37,512 nt of DNA from Bacteroidales bacterium. GTDB lineage: Bacteria > Bacteroidota > Bacteroidia > Bacteroidales > UBA1715. Shown here piece after piece: positions 34,313 through 37,512 of this stretch. The stretch is taken from positions 1-37,512 of the forward strand of contig JAFZOY010000015.1 of the NCBI GenBank assembly GCA_017552705.1, given 5' to 3'. The position numbers and the translations under genes were made by a program. Under the pieces are notes generated by a model. It searched no databases. It worked only from the letters and a program-made list of their open reading frames with translations, and had not been told where the DNA came from. The first letter of the stretch is position 1, and each line of letters begins with the position of its first letter.

Positions 34313-35591
34313 TCACCCCATACATGCAGCCATCCTTATACTGCAACTCAACTGCAATTATCTGATTTCTTGCATTATAGGGTATTTTTGCTTGTACACG
34401 TATGTAGTTGTCGGTGAATCCCACATACAAACCATCTTTCGTTTTTGTTTCAAACAAAACTGGACGGATTTGTCCATCGAATTTCTTATAAAAATCTTGA
34501 TGCATTTTTTCAGACAACGCATGAAGTTCCACGCTTCTCGCGGTCCGTACGGATTCCTGCACATGTGGTTTTATTTTCAAAGCATCGGTTTGCTCTCGTT
34601 CGGAATAGGTGAAAACATGAACAAAACTAATCCCCAACGATTCTATAAAATTGTATGACTTTCGGAAATATTCATCTGTCTCACCCATAGAACCAACCAT
34701 CACATCCATGCCAATAAACGCATCGGGGATTTTGGAATGAACTTCCTCGATTTTTTTTCTAAAAAAATCAGTGTTGTATCTACGGCGCATCAACCGCAAA
34801 ACCTCGTCACATCCACATTGCAAAGGAATGTGGAAATGTGGCATAAACGCCCGTGAATGCGCCACGAAATCAATCACTTCCGTTGTCAGCAAATTTGGTT
34901 CTATCGACGAAATCCTATATCGCTCGATTCCAGAAACCTTATCCAAAGCCCGAAGCAAATCAATGAACGTCTCCCCCGTACTTTGACCGAAATCGCCGAT
35001 ATTGATGCCGCTCAACACAATTTCTTTTACTCCACATGCAGCTATCTCTTCCGCCTGCTCCACCAACGATGCTATTGACGGATTCCTACTTTTTCCCCGT
35101 GCCAACGGAATTGTACAATATGAACACCGGTAATTGCAACCATCTTGCACTTTCAAAAAAGCACGGGTACGCTCCGAACACGAAAACGATGGGCTGAATG
35201 ACTCAACTTCGCTGATTGCGGATACGCACGACATCACAGCATGTTTTTCCTCAAATTCACGAATCCGTTCAACTATATTAAATTTCTCTTTTACTCCTAA
35301 AACAAGCGCAACGCCTTCTATAGCAGAAATTTCCTTGGATTTCAGTTGGGCATAACACCCTACCACAATTATCGATGCGTTGGGATTTCGGCGATGCGCG
35401 GCACGAATAGCCTGACGACTTTTCTTGTTGGCCGATTCTGTTACACTACAAGAATTGATAACATAGTAATCCGCAACGCCATTAAAACTAACCTGTTGGT
35501 AACCAGCATCTTTCATCTTTCGAGAAAGCGTTTCGGTTTCGGCGTAATTCATTTTACACCCCAATGTATAAAATCCAACTGTTTTCGTCAC
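34299..35591 (-). CDS. mtaB: tRNA t6A37 methylthiotransferase MtaB
   Basis: A 430-residue radical-SAM methylthiotransferase that converts t6A37 to ms2t6A in ANN-decoding tRNAs. The N-terminal UPF0004 domain has cluster Cys at 12 (LGCKMNYAETE), 48 (NSCSVT) and 79 (VVGCYAQ). The radical-SAM cluster CNYRCSYC uses Cys152, 156 and 159. GCKMN is MtaB-like, whereas MiaB and RimO differ here. A C-terminal TRAM domain is present (about 370-430). The start is a GTG at 35591. It is convergent with the batC-like pair and divergent from the GH9 gene. Confidence 0.92.
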   Translation of the reverse strand: MTKTVGFYTLGCKMNYAETETLSRKMKDAGYQQVSFNGVADYYVINSCSVTESANKKSRQAIRAAHRRNPNASIIVVGCYAQLKSKEISAIEGVALVLGVKEKFNIVERIREFEEKHAVMSCVSAISEVESFSPSFSCSERTRAFLKVQDGCNYRCSYCTIPLARGKSRNPSIASLVEQAEEIAACGVKEIVLSGINIGDFGQSTGETFIDLLRALDKVSGIERYRISSIEPNLLTTEVIDFVAHSRAFMPHFHIPLQCGCDEVLRLMRRRYNTDFFRKKIEEVHSKIPDAFIGMDVMVGSMGETDEYFRKSYNFIESLGISFVHVFTYSEREQTDALKIKPHVQESVRTARSVELHALSEKMHQDFYKKFDGQIRPVLFETKTKDGLYVGFTDNYIRVQAKIPYNARNQIIAVELQYKDGCMYGVIHNV

Positions 35592-35605
35592 GTCAAAAAT
35601 TTTGA

Positions 35606-35613
35606 CAAATATA
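35606..35613 (-). promoter_or_regulatory. Predicted -7 box for mtaB
   Basis: TATATTTG on the minus strand, 14 bases before the GTG start; the leader would be very short. Confidence 0.45.
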
Positions 35614-35657
35614 TACGAAACGAGGATATTAAATGAATTTAGTATTTAAAATATATT

Positions 35658-35665
35658 TAGTTTTG
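35658..35665 (+). promoter_or_regulatory. Predicted -7 box for the GH9 gene
   Basis: TAGTTTTG matches TAnnTTTG, 17 bases before the ATG at 35683. No -33 match. Confidence 0.4.
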
Positions 35666-35682
35666 TATCAACAAGTAAATCT

Positions 35683-37389
35683 ATGAGAAATAAAATATTA
35701 GTACTAGTCGGATTTGTCCTTTCGTGTATGAATACATTTTCCCAACCAAACGGAATCAGCATCCGTGTTAATCAAATTGGTTATAACGTTGACGGCCCCA
35801 AAACAGCATTTGTGGCAAACAAACAAGCCAATACTTTTGAAATAAAAAGTGTAACCACAAACTCTGTCGTTTATACAGGAAAATTGTCGGAAGGTAGCCT
35901 ATGGGACAAATCGGAAGAAATGCTCCAATGTGCGGATTTCTCTGATTTCAAACAAGTTGGACAATACTACATTGCCTGCGGCGACGATACATCTTTCCCA
36001 TTCCAAATACAAGAAAAGAATTTATATACCGACATAAGCAAAGCATCGATTCGTGCATTTTATTACTGGCGCGCATCAACGGAATTGCTTCCGCAGCATG
36101 CGACATGGAACGGCACCGATTTTTCCCGTCCGATGGGACACAAAGACGATGTTGTGAAAATTCATTCGTCGGCTGCCACAAAATCCCGTCCAAAAGGTAC
36201 TATCGTTTCCGCTTCCAAAGGCTGGTACGATGCCGGAGACTATAATCTCTATGTGGTAAACGCGGGTATTTCCTACCACGCATTGGCATTTGCCTACGAA
36301 ATGATGCCTGAATATTATAAATCGCTCAACCTAAATATTCCCGAAAGCGGAAACGGCATTCCCGATATTCTTAACGAACTCAAATGGGAACTTGACTGGC
36401 TGTTTGCAATGCAGGACGAAGACGGTGGCGTTTACACCAAATTGTCGTCGCTTCGTTTTTGCAGTATGATTATGCCACACGAGGACAATCTCGAACGCTA
36501 TATGATTGGGAAATCAACGGCTGCGGCACTTGATTTTGCCGCAATGATGGCAATGGCTTCACGCATTTACAAGCAATATGAGTCGGTTTTTCCAAACATT
36601 TCTAAAAAAGCTCTTACGGCTGCAGAAAATGCGTGGAACTGGGCAAAGAAAAATCCAGCAATTTATTTTAAGAATCCGAGTGATGTCCATACTGGCGGTT
36701 ACGGCGACTCTGACATGAGTGACGAATTTTTCTGGGCTGCTGCGGAAATGTATATCACTACAAAAGAAGAAAAATACTATAAAGAATTGGACTTCTCGCA
36801 AGAATTCATCGTTCCCGAATGGGGAAATGTCCGCACGCTCGGACTTATGTCGCTTGTACTGCACAACGAGGTTCTTCCGAAAGAACATTCAAATGTGTTC
36901 GCTTCATTCCAAAAATTGACCAACGACCTCTATGCAATGTACGAACGTTCGACGCACAAAGTTCCTATTGAGAAATTCAACTGGGGAAGCAACGGTGTGA
37001 TTGCCTCATCGGGAGCATTGCTCGGTTTGGCTTTCAAAGAATATGGCGATGAAAAATACCGTCACGCAATGATTGACTCATGGAATTACCTATTAGGTTG
37101 TAATCCAACAGGTTACTGTTTCATTTCAGGCTTCGGCTCCAAATATCCCCGACACTTCCACGACCGTCGTTGTACTGCCGACGGCATAGAAGAACCGATT
37201 CCTGGTTATTTGGCTGGCGGTTCTACAAACTACATCATTCGTGATTGCGGAGAGAAAGGCTATCCATCGTTAACACAAGCAGGCTGTTACCGTGATGCAA
37301 TTTGTAGTTTCTCGACCAACGAAATTGCTATAAATTGGAATGCTCCATTTGCTTTATTGGCAGGAATGATTGAGTATTACGGGAAATAA
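35683..37389 (+). CDS. Glycoside hydrolase family 9 (endoglucanase/cellulase)
   Basis: A 568-residue secreted enzyme with a signal peptide (about 1-20, then QPNG). The N-terminal CelD-type Ig-like domain (about 25-108) begins IRVNQIGYNVDGPKTA. The GH9 (alpha/alpha)6 catalytic domain has the nucleophile-side DAGD at 183-186 (GWYDAGDYNLY), a conserved His block PRHFHDRR near 486-493 and the general acid Glu547 in TNEIAINWNAP. It cleaves beta-1,4-glucans with inversion. No dockerin, carbohydrate-binding module or T9SS tail is visible. It stands alone, with no SusCD pair beside it. Confidence 0.95.
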   Translation: MRNKILVLVGFVLSCMNTFSQPNGISIRVNQIGYNVDGPKTAFVANKQANTFEIKSVTTNSVVYTGKLSEGSLWDKSEEMLQCADFSDFKQVGQYYIACGDDTSFPFQIQEKNLYTDISKASIRAFYYWRASTELLPQHATWNGTDFSRPMGHKDDVVKIHSSAATKSRPKGTIVSASKGWYDAGDYNLYVVNAGISYHALAFAYEMMPEYYKSLNLNIPESGNGIPDILNELKWELDWLFAMQDEDGGVYTKLSSLRFCSMIMPHEDNLERYMIGKSTAAALDFAAMMAMASRIYKQYESVFPNISKKALTAAENAWNWAKKNPAIYFKNPSDVHTGGYGDSDMSDEFFWAAAEMYITTKEEKYYKELDFSQEFIVPEWGNVRTLGLMSLVLHNEVLPKEHSNVFASFQKLTNDLYAMYERSTHKVPIEKFNWGSNGVIASSGALLGLAFKEYGDEKYRHAMIDSWNYLLGCNPTGYCFISGFGSKYPRHFHDRRCTADGIEEPIPGYLAGGSTNYIIRDCGEKGYPSLTQAGCYRDAICSFSTNEIAINWNAPFALLAGMIEYYGK

Positions 37390-37418
37390 ATTCCTTCTAT
37401 ACAAGAAGTTACCATAAA

Positions 37419-37452
37419 CAAAAATCCTTACACGAACATGTAAGGATTTTTT
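37419..37452. terminator. Bidirectional terminator between the GH9 gene and tRNA-Pro
   Basis: AAAATCCTTACA pairs with TGTAAGGATTTT around a six-base loop. A- and T-runs on the two sides allow use by both the GH9 gene (+) and the tRNA (-). Confidence 0.85.
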
Positions 37453-37456
37453 GTTG

Positions 37457-37512
37457 TCGGGGTTACCCGACTTGAACGGGCGACCTCTACGTCCCGAACG
37501 TAGCGCGCTACC
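37457..37512 (-). tRNA. tRNA-Pro(CGG), partial (5' end beyond the window)
   Basis: Read on the minus strand: anticodon stem CTACG/CGTAG with loop TTCGGGA (anticodon CGG, G37), T-arm GCCCG-TTCAAGT-CGGGT and the 3' acceptor strand AACCCCG with discriminator A. CCA is not encoded. The 5' acceptor strand and most of the D-arm lie past base 37512. The anticodon decodes CCG (proline). Confidence 0.9.

Overview
The window comes from a member of the Bacteroidota, most likely order Bacteroidales. Gene content points there: a GlsB/GlsA-type glycine-lipid pair, a BatC-like TPR gene, a PIN-PhoH protein, a UbiA/KdsC-like/DUF2520/Maf operon and an MtaB-type methylthiotransferase. Upstream DNA agrees: many genes are preceded by the Bacteroidota -7 promoter element TAnnTTTG, several with a TTTG -33 element 18-19 nt upstream, and Shine-Dalgarno sequences are mostly absent. 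DNA is moderately AT-rich, coding is dense, and there is no rRNA, CRISPR or prophage.

Layout. 1-477 (-): 5' end of mutS, divergent from guaA (756-2360, +). 2407-5213 (-): a tight operon of a DUF2520 Rossmann protein, a KdsC-like HAD phosphatase, a UbiA prenyltransferase and Maf. 5307-6466 (-): a TPR membrane protein and ribH. 6632-6910 (-): an HU-family protein. 7069-9526 (-): an AI-2E family exporter and PIN-PhoH. 9710-20974 (+): dnaG, then a polysaccharide block (GT4 glycosyltransferase, Wza-like OPX lipoprotein, Wzc-like tyrosine autokinase with a Tyr/Gly tail, WecA-like phosphoglycosyl transferase, lytic transglycosylase) running by start/stop overlap into uvrA. 21022-23297 (+): a LOG-family protein and a K+/H+-type antiporter. 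23304-27437 (-): valS, a small macro-like protein and a glutaminyl cyclotransferase lipoprotein. 27535-29275 (-): two secreted proteins of unknown function.

29326-30720 is the accessory patch. It holds a deletion derivative of an IS3-family element with both terminal repeats, a second partial copy about 97 percent identical over 128 bp, an AT-rich membrane-protein ORF between them whose last codons lie in an IS-end-like sequence, and an orphan C-terminal gene fragment. After it come the lipid pair glsB/glsA (-), whose predicted promoter is flanked by two identical ACCTA-N9-TAGGT inverted repeats, a divergent two-gene BatC-like unit (+), mtaB (-), a GH9 cellulase (+) and a tRNA-Pro(CGG) cut by the window edge (-).

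Most of the window is housekeeping. The parts most worth a second look are the glsA upstream region with its paired inverted repeats, the BatC-like protein split into two exported proteins, the kinase tail with 13 tyrosines, the polysaccharide-uvrA overlap chain, and the IS-derived patch. I did not find a clearly new multi-gene defence or biosynthetic system.
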